Part shown: one piece after another, positions 1 through 11,563 of the stretch | How the letters are laid out: each line of letters begins with the position of its first letter | Numbering within the stretch: position 1 is the first letter of the stretch | NCBI GenBank assembly: GCA_030411725.1 | Contig: MU839831.1 | Coordinates: forward strand, 124,001 to 188,000 | Length of the DNA: 64,000 nt | Direction: 5' to 3' | Origin: Echria macrotheca | Lineage: Eukaryota > Ascomycota > Sordariomycetes > Sordariales > Schizotheciaceae | The notes under the pieces: model-generated | What the model was told of the DNA's origin: nothing | Seen by the model: only the letters and a program-made list of their open reading frames with translations | Database searches by the model: none | Translations under genes and position numbers: made by a program

Positions 1-1650
1 AGTCCCCAAGTGGGCTGCCTCTCACATGTAGCAGCCAAGACGTGCCATTCGTGTGCTGTCTGCGCTAGAACAAAGACCCGAGAGCCTTTCGGAGCGTCTT
101 GGTGTCCGAAGAGCCGGCCAACTGTAGATACAGTTGAAATTTTGCACCTTGTTGGCGACTGTATCTCTGTGCTCGGTGCTTATCAAGGTGCTCCACGAGA
201 AAGTTCGTTTGCATCTTGGTCGAGTGTGAGTGGGAATACAATCTGTATACAAGGGTGTTCTTGCTGCTGGTGGATAATTTCGTACATGTTTGCTTGCTGC
301 TGCTCCCCTTGTTATGGATCTATCGTCAAGTTTTGATATATCATCAACCGCAAGTTGCCTTGGCCCTGGACATATGGAGCATGGACAAGCGGGCCATGCC
401 TTACTTGCTTGAATGTACCTGTCTCTGTCTTTGGTCGCCGCTGGCTATATATCAGCAAACGGACGCAGCCGTCGACGTGGAGGGGGGATGGGGGGGTCCT
501 CAGCCGGAGTGGGGGGTGTAGCACAGGAAAGCAGAGAGTCGCGGAAACCTGCAGACACTGTCCTGTCAAATTTCTATCTGTATCGCGGTTCCGTCCGGGA
601 ACAAAGTTAGTGCTCCGTCGGCCTGCGAGATACGGACCTTTTGTTACTTACACTCCCTGGAGAGCATGACGAGGGGGGAGGGGGGAGGGGGGAGCAATGT
701 CGCTGAAACAGCAAAACGGAAAATACCGTACAGTAACGGGGCCAGCACATGTACCATACATGCCTACGCAGCAAGACGTGGCTGGCTGGATAATCCAGGC
801 CACGTCCGTCCGGTGGGAGGTTCTGGACCAGATGCCCGGGGTGTGGAGAGAGCCACCATGCCCTTGTTACCAAGACATTATGCACATCAACGATCTTCCT
901 GGCACTCCCGTCCGCCTCCCCCTCGTCCTCGGCCAGCACCTATGCTCCTAGACGCACCAAGCAAGCTGAGGTAAGGAGCCAAGGTGCCATGCTCATCATT
1001 GTACGTACCTTAGCTGCATGCTTCCGAGACACACGGCCCATGGAGAATGGCAAGAGCAACAGGGGACAACAGAGGAGCTTATTCTGCTGAAGTGAAATTG
1101 GCCGCTGTCAACTCGCACGCTCTCCCTGTGCGACTACTTCCCTTTTTCTCCACAGTAGTCGGGGGGGTGTAGAGCGGAAAACACATCCGGGAGGCACCAC
1201 GACACCAAGAAAATGAAGCACAGATGCACATGGTGGCTTTCTGCTGCTGCGGAGAACTGGCTTGCAAACAGAGATCGGGCACCGGGCCGGTTGTCGTGAT
1301 GGTCTAGTCGCCAGGGCTTACAGCCGACTCCCGGCTCCCAATATCCTCTCGCTCTCCCTCCCCTCGATTGCCTCCTTTTTTCTTTTACCACTCGTCAATT
1401 GTCGACTGCTGCTGCTGCTGTCACGGTGGGGCTTGTTCAACCGGAAGGAACAACCCCCGTCCTCTCGCTTTTGATTTCCCAAAGTCTCTCTGACGAGAAA
1501 GGAAATTACACTGGCTGCTGGGGAAAACACTCGCTCTTCTTCCCCTTCCGAAGTGGTTTTATTTTCTGTCTCCTCACGAGCCTTTGTTCGTCTTGGAACA
1601 ATCGCGCCCATTCTGCATCGATGCACACAAGCCACGGCACACATACACAT

Positions 1651-1668
1651 CACACACACACACACACA
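1651..1668. repeat. (CA)9 microsatellite
   Basis: Uninterrupted CA dinucleotides, flanked by looser ACACAT units, in the region upstream of the zinc-cluster regulator. A TG-rich stretch lies about 400 bases further on, so the two could pair in a transcript. Confidence 0.9.
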
Positions 1669-2068
1669 TCACAATAGCACACAGAGAGCAGCACGATTCT
1701 GACTCGCGACATATCTTACGACAAGATCATCTACAAACCTCTACAAACACGCCCCTGTGGGTTTGCAAGCAAGCCTTTAGAAAGTCCAAGACACACAAAG
1801 GACATCAAGTACGGACTTCTACCTCAGACAGGCAGGCCACACGATCGAGTCGGAGCCTCGAAATCGGTTCCTTCGACAACAACAAGGGCATTGTATCTTG
1901 TTTGCGTTTTCCGGCCGGCACTTATTTTCAACGGCTGCCGCACGCCACCTTCCTACCCGGTATGTCTTCAACTTTTCTTTGTATGCTTATTACGCTCATT
2001 TTCACAACATGGCCGGCCCCTCGACTCTGGATGGGAAGAGACAACATAGGGAGCAGGGTTGAGGGGTA

Positions 2069-2098
2069 TGTGTGTGTGTGTGTGTCTGTGTCTGTGTG
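2069..2098. repeat. TG-rich microsatellite
   Basis: TG dinucleotides, perfect for about 17 bases and then interrupted by C (CTGTGTCTGTGTG). The stretch is complementary in kind to the CA run at 1651-1668. Confidence 0.85.
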
Positions 2099-2963
2099 AG
2101 GGTGCGACATGTCGCCGTCGTCATTTCGTGCGTGCGTGCCGTGCGCCCTGTGTCTCGGTGTGTGTCGGTTTGGCCTGACCAGCTGTCCTCCGGGGTGAAA
2201 GGGGGGTGTTGTAAGCCCTGTGCGATATATACAGCTTCAGATTTCTATGGCCAGTTGTACACCATGCTTGCTTGCTTGGGAGCCATTCTTTTCCACATTT
2301 TTGGTATTTTCATCAAAGTCGTTTTTTTTGGAGGTACTCAAACTGACTGCCGGCGACACAGAGACAGGCATTGCAGCTTTGCTTGTTGCTGACCCTCACT
2401 CACCTGGCCCCCAAGTCAGTTACAGCTGTTCGAGACAAAGCCCGAGGCCGTCACTTTGGTCTCGTCATCCCCTCCTTAACGGGCCAGTTTAAACTTGGCA
2501 CTTTTTCTATTTCCCCCTCCCCCCCAATCCCACACGCCCTTATTTTTGGTTTGTCTCAGAAGAATAGCCACACACAGACACAGAAACAGAACCACGCCGG
2601 GCCTCATCGTAATTGATTGCTCCGAGTCATCAGCCAACTCGACCGTCCAGCTGACAGTCTGTCCTTCCGTGCGGCCGATCTAGATAGGCAACAGGGATCG
2701 CTCTGTGATCGGCCAGCAGCGTCGGACAATTCACAGCTTTCTCTTCTGCTGCGGTTCCAGCCTCGGTGTTATCGGTAGAGACGGTTCAGGGATCCAGGGA
2801 GAAGAGAAGCTTTACACAAAGCCCCGGCAAGGGAAAGTTGGACGGAGGTTTTTTTTTTTCAACCCTGAAAATCGAAAGAGAGAAGGACAGAAGAGCGAGG
2901 GCAAAAAAAAAGAGGGGGGTGAGTTGAAGCCTTAACCCCTACCGGTCGCGTTTTGAGTGGACA

Positions 2964-4632
2964 ATGGTTTCTCAAGCGTGTTATACGCCCACCGAGGCCA
3001 GACGATATAACCGTCCGTTCCCACCGTATCTGGGCTACCACGAGAGGCGTTACCACCACCCGGCATCCTACGACGGTAGATCAGCAGTCGGCATGGCGGA
3101 ACAGCAGATGGATATGGACTCGCCCCAGCAAAGAAAGCGGATCGCCGTGGCGGTAAGAATCCATGTCCCTTTTATTTACCTCTATTCATTTTGTCACTGA
3201 GGCTAATAACTGGGTTGTTTACGATAGTGTGGTCGCTGCCGCAAGAGAAAGATCCGATGTAGTGGTGATATGGGCGGAGGCCAGCCGTGCCAGAACTGCA
3301 AGAACGCCGGGCACGAGCAATGTCTATTCCTTCGGGTTCGTTATTCAACTCGCCAAGGTCTTCACGAGCTGACATGGAACGATGCAGGTCGCGTCGAGAG
3401 AAGCGCCGTTTCTCAACGAGCCGAGCGAGTTTACATACAGTGTCCCGGATGCCCGAGGACTTGCCAGCCGTGCGCCCGTTGTCTCTACACTCCCGTACAC
3501 TCAAGAGCTGCCGAGCCTGCCGCCCAGCGACGTTCTCACGAGTCCGTACCGGACGAGTGCGGCATATCCATACGTGCCTGCTCCCAGCAAGCAGTACTAC
3601 CCGGCCGTGTCGAGCTACAGCCCGCAGTACAGCGACGAGTTTGATTACAACCTGGGCGTGTCGCAGTCGGTGCTGAGCAGCGATGTCTCCATGATGCCCA
3701 GTCAGTGGGGCTCGCGGACCAAGACGTCGTATGGGGGAGCGGCCATGTACAATATGGACTCGTCGTACTACGGTGGCGCCGCCGGCCTGGTTCACCGCCC
3801 GGCGCCACCGGTAGCCTCGGAACCCAGTAGCTTGTCTCTGTCCGGATTTGGCGCCGACCTGCCGCCTACCAGCCGCCTCCTCCCCGATCCTGCCGGCCGC
3901 ACATCATCACTGCCGTATCCAGGAGGAGTGGTCAAGACGCCGGCATCGGGACAGACGCACTCGCAAGCAACTCTCGCAGACGTCGCCGCGGCAGCTACCT
4001 ATGTGAGTTCGTTTGACACTTCGGGTATGTCATACACGTCGCCGGCCGCCAGCCTCTCGGGGGCCGGCCAACAACAGCATCACCGGGCGAGTCCGGACGC
4101 GTACGGGCCGAGCTCCAGCGGTGATAGTCTGTTCGGCGAGCAAGAGCGTAGCCTGCAGAGCCAAGGGTCGGCGTACGACATGACGACATATACTTCGGAT
4201 CCTCGGCGTGACTCTCTCTCGGGCCACGGCGGCAACGGCAGCGGCGGCGGCGGAGGGGGATCGACGCTGTCCAACGGCCAGACATATGTGCCCAGCGAGC
4301 CGATGCACACGCCGCACCCGCACCCGCATCCGCACTCGCACCACCATACCCACGTGCTAGCCTACCCGAATGCCCATCACCACGCGCCTCCTCACGGCAG
4401 TCCCGTCATGGGCGGCGGCGGCGGCGCGGACCGAGTCCAGAACCCGACGCACGGCCAGCCAGAGCCCGAGTCGCCGGGCCAGACGCATGCCCAACAAACC
4501 CCTGACCACCACACAGGTTCGGGTTCCCACGGCGGGGCTGCCGGTCTGGCTGCTGGGTCCGTTTCTGCTGTTGGAGGGGGTGGTAGCACACTCCATGCTG
4601 ACACCCGCATTGCGGTGACTACCCGCCGCTAG
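2964..4632 (+). CDS. Zn(II)2Cys6 transcription factor
   Basis: Three exons: 2964-3152, 3228-3335 and 3388-4632, giving 513 residues. Both introns are phase 0 (75 and 52 nt); the second has a CTGAC branch site. The zinc cluster is split exactly by intron 1: Cys64, 67, 74, 84, 87 and 95 (C-x2-C-x6-C-x9-C-x2-C-x7-C) with the basic run RCRKRKIRC. This is the DNA-binding domain of the fungal Gal4 class, so the product should be a nuclear DNA-binding regulator. After residue 100 the protein is low-complexity: Ser, Pro, Tyr, Gly and Gln rich, with a poly-Gly run and a His-Pro/His-rich tract near 4305-4385. I see no fungal-specific transcription factor middle homology domain, so this is the short zinc-cluster type. 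Target genes cannot be inferred. The start was chosen because the N-terminal exon leads directly into the cluster; upstream frames are not protein-like. Confidence 0.9.
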
Positions 4633-6692
4633 ACTCGTCCCCGACGGTTTAATCCCTATTGCTTTCTTCCTCCTTCCCCTCATCCCCCACCCCCCCTTTC
4701 CTGGTCTCTGACTCGGAGATGTTAAGGGGTGCGTCTTGTTTGATTACCACACATGTCGGCAGGTGTTTATCTGCGTACGCTCCTTCCACCCCCCAACCTC
4801 CCTGAGGGGGTATTTTGTAATTTTTTGCAAGGACGATAAAAAAGTTTGCATTGGAATTTTTGTTTTATGGATCTTGGGTTCTATTTGGATTGGGGTTGGT
4901 CGGCGTTTGGGTTTTTCTTTGGGGATTCCTCTTTACCTACGTGGACAAAATAAGATGGTTCTCTTCCCCCATCCAAAAACCAAACAGCGACTGAACACAA
5001 GACGGTTTACATGTTTAAACGTGGGACGGGAGGGAAATGCACGAAATACTCATGCAAGTCAGCCTGACGCCAGATTAAAATCGGAGATGAATCCCGGATC
5101 GATGTGGTGGCAGCAACGTGGCTCAGCCAGTCACTCTGTTTTCTCTTTCCCCCGATTCTCGCGGCAATCGCATCTCCGACCTGTCCAGTCAGCCAGTCTG
5201 GCGACCACTAACCATCAAGAGACGTCTCAGCTCAGCCAGCTCGCTCAGCGCGGAAAAGACAGGCCCAACCAGAAACATAGCCAGGCAGTCAAGAGACAAA
5301 AAAACACCACGATATACTTTGAAACGGCAACACGACATGGTCCACGATATCGTCATGCATCCGGGGCGAGCCAAGGAGGCCTCGTGTCTCCCCACCCATA
5401 CCCCATTATTCGGCTCTCCGCAAACCCCAATTCCCGTTTTCTGGCTCTCCCCGAGGCACATTTTCTCACCTGGACGATATTGTATGCATGTCATGCATGC
5501 AACGAGAAACAGGCACCCCTGTGATTGCCGGGCCCTTCTCCCACACCACACCCTCATACCCGTTACCTGGGTTCTCTCGGTGGGGGGAGCTGTCTGTCTG
5601 CCTGCCTGCCTGCCTACATACGACATGCACTCGGGAAGCAGGAGAGACAGGCATCGGAGTGTTCTTCTCCTTTTATCTCCGGAAACGATACCATGCACAT
5701 CGGCCCGGCGGACTTCTCTCCTGGACCCAATGGGACCGGCCAGAGGGCTATTGTTTTGAGTCTGTCACCCTGGTAGCTGCATCTCCCTCTCCCTTCGCTC
5801 CTGAACTATAGACCCGGACCGGACTCGTCACGAAAATGATATTCGTCGCAGCTCTCCCGCAACAAATCCTTCGTCATGACACACTCGCCCGATCTGACTC
5901 GCCCGATCTGATGAGCTGAGCTGTCTCCCGGTTGTTGTTGTTGTCGTCGTTGGTAGGTCGAATCCCGAGATTGACACACTCAGTTCATGCCGAGAACGTG
6001 ACATCTACAAAATTTCAGCCTCGCATTCCCCGAAAGGAAACTCGACTCGGCTTGCCTGCTTTCAAGTTCACACGGTACTGTTCGCCATTTCTCTTTCTGC
6101 GGACCGCCCCGAGTCTCTCTGACCGAGGCGGACAGCACACACATCACAGGCTGCTTGGCATCCAGTCCACATTTCGGACAACATTTCCTCCCGAACCTGG
6201 GTTCAATATCTGGCACTGCCTTTGAAATGGCTGGTCATGTATTCCTGTACAACAAAAAAGCGCTGCTTTGCCCCCAATATTCGAGTCATTCATTCCCACA
6301 GCGTCAGTTTTATTTGGTTCGTGTTTTTCTGCTAGGCTTGATTTTTGGGATCTTTGATTTAGTGTTTGTTTTGCGATAATCATTGGGTCAGGCTGGAAAA
6401 GTCAACGGACACGGAATATGGACACAAAATGTCGGGGCTTGGACGCATCGATACCCTCTCATTGCTTCTAGATGGACCATGGGGCGCTCAAATGGTCATG
6501 GTCTGGGTCACGGTGGCGGTGGACAGGAGACTGTCGTAACGGTAAACCATAGTCCGTAATAGCTAAACTTTACTGTCGAGCCCGATGGTGGATGCCAAGG
6601 TTCCACGTGATTGAGGTGGCCAGACGGAGACGGGACATTCCGTTGGAGAAATAAAGAACAACTGCGAGACAACGTCCAAGTCAAAACCCACC
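4633..6692. other. Intergenic region, no gene supported
   Basis: About 2 kb between the zinc-cluster gene and the methyltransferase. It holds long overlapping frames on several strands, none family-like. A CTGC/CCTG tetranucleotide run lies near 5590-5616. The first few hundred bases are T-rich and probably the 3' UTR of the upstream gene. Confidence 0.55.
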
Positions 6693-7835
6693 ATGTCCGG
6701 ACCACAAGAGCCCGAGTGCGACGGCCAGATCGATCGTTTCTGCGCCCAGTACCTTCAGCTCGAGCAGACGCTCGACTTCCCGGATGCCGAGCACCTCCGG
6801 CGCGTCAACGTGCAAGAGCTGCTGTACGCCCACCTGTTCGCCGACGTGGCGCACCCCCCACCCCCGCGATACCAGCTCCGAACACTGAAAGAGCTGGTGG
6901 CCCGGGTCGAGGCCGCCATCACCGACTGGGACCAACATGTAAGCACCACCACCACCAGGTCGCACCTGTCGCCATCATGAAGGGACGCAGCAACGCTCAC
7001 AGGGGCACGCGCACACGCGCACACGGGGCAGGGCATCTCGGACCATCTCATGTCGAGCCTGTCGCAGCTGCTGTCGCTGCCGCTGCCGTCCGAGGTCACG
7101 GCCGCCCAGCAGAAGTGCTATGTCACCTACCACCTCTCGCTGCTGCACCGCAGCGGCGCCCGAGACAGGACGACGCCGCCCACCATCACGCTGCTCGAGT
7201 CGCGCGCGCTGATTGCCGCCTCGGGCACCACGGGTCTGCGCACCTGGGAGGCGGCCCTGCACCTCGGCCAGTACCTCTGCGCCCACCCGGACCTGGTGCG
7301 CCGTCGCAGCGTCTTGGAGCTCGGGGCCGGCACCGGGTATCTCGGTATCTTGTGTGCCAAGTACCTGGGCGCCGAGCGGGTCGTGGTGTCGGACGGGTCC
7401 GACGATGTTATCAACAACCTCCCCGACAGCTTCTTTCTCAACGGCCTGCAGGACAGCGACAGCATCGTGCCCATGGAGCTGAGGTGGGGTCACGCCCTGC
7501 TGGGCACCGAGGAGCAGGCATGGAATGGTGGGCGGAGTGTAGACGTGGTCCTGGGGGCCGACATTACTTATGATGTGAAAGTGATTCCCTCGCTGGTCGC
7601 TACGCTCGAGGAGTTGGTCGGCTTGTTTCCAGGCGTGGTGGTGCTCATCGCCGCAACGGAGCGCAACGAGGCGACCTTCCGCGCCTTCCTGCAAGTCTGC
7701 GAGCAGCGCGGCTTTGCCGTCACCAGCGAGGAATTTCCCGTGCCTCGTAGGGAAGAGCAGACAGGGCCGTTCTACAGTGATAAAATCCCCATTCACATCT
7801 GCCAGCTGAAGCGCGCCGGCAAGGTGAAGAATTGA
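6693..7835 (+). CDS. efm3: Protein-lysine methyltransferase, Efm3/FAM86-like
   Basis: Two exons, 6693-6938 and 7032-7835, joined in phase 0 by a 93-nt intron (branch GCTCAC), giving 349 residues. The product is a seven-beta-strand SAM-dependent methyltransferase of the Methyltransf_16 family. Motif I is LELGAGTGYLGI (177-188) and the post-II acidic segment is LGADITYDV (256-264). The N-terminal helical extension (residues 1-100, ending in a Leu-rich segment) and the GADxTYD motif are typical of the FAM86/EEF2KMT branch. Yeast Efm3 methylates a lysine of elongation factor 2 in the cytosol. Assignment to Efm3 rather than another family-16 enzyme is by motif pattern and length, not by alignment. 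It lies 271 bases upstream of the eS24 gene on the same strand. Confidence 0.8.
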
Positions 7836-8106
7836 AGAATTGCAAACATGAAGTCGGCTTGATTGGTGAAGATGAAAGTGGGGCTGCCCCGCAGGATTGA
7901 TCATGGATGCCTCGCAGTTCAGGCCACAATTAGGGCTCGCACCCAATTAAGCGACACGGGACCGGAATTTCTCGCGGCCCACTCTCCCAAGCGCAGAGTT
8001 GCTTGCCAAAAATCCGCAGCAGCGCAGAAAATTAACCCCCATCGCCAAATCTTCGGTCTCGATCGTCCACTTCGCAACGACACGACAACCGTCACCAACC
8101 GCGAAG

Positions 8107-8777
8107 ATGGCTGACTCCGACGCCCCCGTCACCCTGCGCACGCGCAAGTTCATCCGCAACCCTCTGCTGGGCCGCAAGCAGATGGTGGTGTGAGTTTGTC
8201 CCCGATTCCTCGCCTGCCCGCTCGCTCCTCTCCCCCGCCGCGCGATTCTCGTCGTTTTCGACCGAGCCGACCCCTCCGATTGATGGCCTACACGATTTCC
8301 TGTGGTTCAGCAACGTCGGAGGGTCGGGAGAATTGATTGGAGACAAAAAAAAGAGATGGGTCAAATTGGGAATTTTGTACTGATTGATGTTTGATGGCAG
8401 TGACATCCTCCACCCCAACCGGGCCAACATCTCCAAGGACGAGCTCCGGGACAAGCTGGCGGCCATGTACAAGGCGGCCAAGGACCAGATCAGCGTGTTC
8501 GGCCTGCGGACGCAGTTTGGTGGCGGCAAGACGACGGGATTCGCCCTCGTTTATGATTCTCCCGAGGCGATGAAGAAGTTCGAGCCTCACTACAGATTGG
8601 TCCGCGTCGGCCTGGCCACCAAGATCGAGCGGGCGAGCAGACAGCAGCGTGCGTCTTTTCTTTTCTTTTTGTTGGTAGCCCAACTAACAATTACCAGGCA
8701 AGCAGCGCAAGAACCGACAGAAGACGCTCCGGGGTACGGCAAAGGTCAAGGGTGCCAAGGCGAAGAAGGAGAAATAA
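8107..8777 (+). CDS. rps24: 40S ribosomal protein eS24
   Basis: Three exons, 8107-8189, 8401-8648 and 8698-8777, giving 136 residues, the normal length for the family. Intron 1 (211 nt, phase 2) starts GTGAGT and intron 2 (49 nt, phase 1) has a CTAAC branch site. The protein shows the eS24 landmarks in order: an N-terminal beta strand ending RKQMVVDILHP, the conserved FGLRTQFGGGKTTGFALVYDS, the RLVRVGL segment and a basic Lys/Arg tail ending AKAKKEK. It is a structural component of the small ribosomal subunit and is needed for pre-18S rRNA processing in yeast. The start codon is preceded by an A-rich context (GCGAAGATGG). The relatively large first intron near the start is common in fungal ribosomal protein genes. 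Confidence 0.97.
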
Positions 8778-9124
8778 ACGGCTGGCGTTTCTGTTTGCTT
8801 CGTCTTCTACATTGGGTCTCTCGGAGGGATGGGCACGGCTTGTTTTGGCCCTGTGCTGCGTTGATCTTAACGGGCTAGGGGGAATATGAATGCAAGAGAT
8901 GTGACAAAAATGCATCCCGGCGTGTGACGAAGGCGTGACGGTCGGGCTCTGGGCTCATGGTTTCTCTGGTATCCGAGCAGGCACATAGCATTCAATACAG
9001 GGGGTGTTTGGTGCTTGCACATACTTGATCAGAGATGGGGGTATCTAATATTGACTACAACTACAGCCTGCTGTTTTTTGTTCCTGTCGGTGCTACAAAA
9101 ACTGACGGAAACAGATATCGAGGG

Positions 9125-9285
9125 GATATCATCACACCTCCCAAGAACAAGCACGACGAAAACACCGACCACAGATCTAGATCGATATCATCACCTCACA
9201 TCCCAAGAACAACACGAGAACACCGACCACAGAGATGGATCATCACCAAGAAAGAACAAACACGACAAAAACACCGACCACCATC
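9125..9285. repeat. Three-copy degenerate minisatellite
   Basis: Three head-to-tail copies starting at 9125, 9184 and 9238 (59, 54 and about 48 bases). Each begins GAT(AT)CATCAC and contains AAGAACAA, a CACGA core and ACACCGACCAC. The copies differ by small indels. The third copy lies inside the coding region of the minus-strand gene that ends at 9243. Confidence 0.85.
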
Positions 9286-9812
9286 CCAGCAACCCACGAC
9301 GACGACGTCCCCCGGGATCGGGAACTCCCAGACTCAACCTGGAACAGCTGGTTATGCACGCCGCAGTGGGTGATGGCCGCCTCGGGGAGGGTGACGCATG
9401 AGAAATAGGAGGTCTGCCGGAAGCGGAAGGGTTTGCCGTCTGGGGCTATGCCTGTTATTAGGCCTTCTCCTTCTTCTTGTCCCTCTGTGTTTGTGTTGGG
9501 ATCTGGTGCGGGTGCGGGTGTTGGGATTGCGTTTGGGTCCGTGTCTGTTGGGTCTTGTGTGTCCTGGGGTTTTCGCAGGTCGAGGATTTTTGTTTGAGTG
9601 GGTTTGGGAGTCGGGATGGGGATGGGGATGGTGGGTGAGGGGATCTGGAGCCCGGAGATGTTTGGCGGGGGGCGGGTTATGGTTGAGAGGGTTGATGGCG
9701 GCGTTGGTGGCGTTGGTGAGGAGTCTTTTGAGGCGAGTGTGGTGGATGGGAGGGTGGTGAGGGCGATGGCGGCTGCGTGGAGGAGGAGTTTGGTGAGGTG
9801 GGTTGGGCGCAT
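9243..9812 (-). CDS. Small proline/threonine-rich secreted or anchored protein
   Basis: Intronless, 189 residues. The first about 27 residues form a signal peptide (RPTHLTKLLLHAAAIAL..., Ala-containing cleavage region). Residues 28-110 are Pro/Thr/Ser rich with PIPIP-type repeats, typical of a wall-exposed or O-glycosylated stalk. A compact segment around 130-158 (YFSCVTLPEAAITHCGVHNQ) holds two Cys and resembles the Cys-containing core of fungal small secreted proteins. The C-terminus is hydrophobic (about GMVVGVFVVFVLSW), so it could be a membrane tail or GPI-like signal. That hydrophobic end is encoded by the last copy of the minisatellite, so the true 3' end is uncertain. No enzyme function is suggested. 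Confidence 0.55.
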   Translation of the reverse strand: MRPTHLTKLLLHAAAIALTTLPSTTLASKDSSPTPPTPPSTLSTITRPPPNISGLQIPSPTIPIPIPTPKPTQTKILDLRKPQDTQDPTDTDPNAIPTPAPAPDPNTNTEGQEEGEGLITGIAPDGKPFRFRQTSYFSCVTLPEAAITHCGVHNQLFQVESGSSRSRGTSSSWVAGMVVGVFVVFVLSW

Positions 9813-11563
9813 CTTGGCTGTTTGTCGCTTTGGGTTGCTCGTTCTGGGTTACGGTGCTTGTGGTGTTGTTTATGCTCGCGAGAGCTATCGTTTTTATCTT
9901 GGGAGGTTTGATGTTGGTCCCTCACTGTGTGGATGTGTGTTTCCCGGGTGTGTGGCCTTGGTGTTGTTGAGGTCGGTGTCCCCTTGCAGGTTATCGTCAA
10001 GGCTGGATGCTCTGATCTCCTCCTCCTCCTCCTCCTCGGGTATATAAGTCTCGTGTTATGTGGTATGAACAGTGGTGTTTGCAAACTGGCGAGTTGCAGT
10101 TGCAGCTCAGTAAGGAATGTGACGATCTTGTTATCCCCCTGGTCTGGAGTTCGGTGTGTGCGTTGATGCTTGGAATGTGATCTTTGCAATATCGCTGTGC
10201 AAATGTCTAAAAGAATAGAACTCGAACAAGGAGACCAGTCCCCGTGAATAAAATTTTAGAATACAAGAAGAGCAAAAATGTTTAAGAGGGGTGTATATCC
10301 AAGGTGCAGCAGGTACACGTTTATATCCCCATTCTTCTCCCCTCCTTCCCACCATCATCCACAGCAAGCAGCCTGTGTGTGTGTGTGTCCCATTCTAATA
10401 AAATGGCAGCCAACCAAACCACCCTACCAAATGCGATCTTCCGCGTAGAAAGAACAAAAAAAATGACTTGCAAAGAGAAAACGCGACGTCCAAAGGGCCA
10501 TCGCGTCGTGGACGTGGACGTGGACGTGTGCGCCCTGCCCATCTGTCTGTTTCACAAACTGCAGAATGACACAGCCAAGGGGGAGATTGATGGTGTGCAG
10601 TGCAGCCTTCTGGAAGATATCCACCAACCAACCAACCAACCGGTTGCAGATGGATGGATGGACGGTGAGCAGCTGGACGGATGGACCACACAGTTAGAGC
10701 TGGCTGGCATGGGGCATGGGAATCACATGGCCATTGAATACAATACATCCCATTCGGGCTGGCAACATATTCTGGGTGTGGTAAAACCCAGACTTTTTAT
10801 CGCAGCAAAGTCGTGTGCTCGTAATCACGCCCAGGCAGCAAGTCTTCACACTTCACATAACTGAGAACTACCGGCACTTTCGAGCCTACCTCGTACATCA
10901 TATTTCCTCGTTATAAGTTATTAATGCCTGAACGAAGAGTAACTTACCCTCTTAAACCGAAGTCGATGAAAATAGAAAGAAAAAAAAAGGCCATTGGACC
11001 ACTCAGCGTCGCGTTCCTGTCGAGTTATCGGCAACAAAGAGGAACGAACCCCTCGGTGGTTTGCCCCGCTGTCCCGCTGTCACAGTGGATGAAGTACGCT
11101 GAAGCCTCTGCTGCCCCACCACAGCATCACCGCACCACCCTCAACCCTCCCAAGCAACAATCTGTACGGAATGCTCCGTAGCCCAAGAAATACAAACTAC
11201 AAAAAGAAACCAGCACCAAAGAAACCACCGATATTCCAACCAACAGAGACACAGACTACCGGCTGTGTCAAAGTGACGAACCCCTGCAGCCCCGCCAGTC
11301 AACCACGTCGACACACGCCATCCCACCTGGCCATTCTCTTGCAAGCCAGCACCCAGCCGTATCGCCAAGACGCAACGACATCCAATCATCCCACCCCCCT
11401 TTCACCAAGCACGTTCACAGTCACAGCACCACACCAAGCAGACCAATTCCCCTATAATGAATGCTATTACCAAATCTACGATATTACATCTATACGACCA
11501 CAGTTACCAACGACAGCCTGATAACCACAGACGACGCCTCCACATGGCGCCAGTCACCCGCTT
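9813..11563. other. Intergenic region, no gene supported
   Basis: Upstream of the small secreted protein and downstream of the large nuclear-protein gene, so it probably contains the former's promoter and the latter's 3' UTR. It includes a (CCAA)n run near 10622-10641 and an A-rich stretch near 10975-10990. No family-like frame was found. Confidence 0.55.

Larger units (their letters stand above)
1..2963. other. Gene-free region and probable long 5' leader
   Basis: I see no open frame with protein-like composition or a recognisable family here. Reading frames overlap on both strands and are rich in Cys, Ser, His and Arg, as expected for non-coding GC-rich DNA. The part nearest the downstream zinc-cluster gene (about 1300-2960) is pyrimidine-rich with C, CA and TG runs. 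This fits the long promoter and 5' UTR often found in front of fungal regulators, but the transcription start cannot be placed from sequence. Confidence 0.6.

Noticed and set aside
1280..1345. tRNA-like sequence with a GATGGTCTAGTCG D-arm-like stretch
   Set aside because: No acceptor, anticodon or T stem could be paired, so it is chance or a very old fragment.
1584..2099. 171-codon frame in the upstream region
   Set aside because: Its first part is the CA microsatellite and its end the TG run; not protein-like.
4736..5524. 262-codon plus-strand frame after the zinc-cluster gene
   Set aside because: Composition drifts between T-rich 3' UTR and mixed sequence, and no family pattern is seen.
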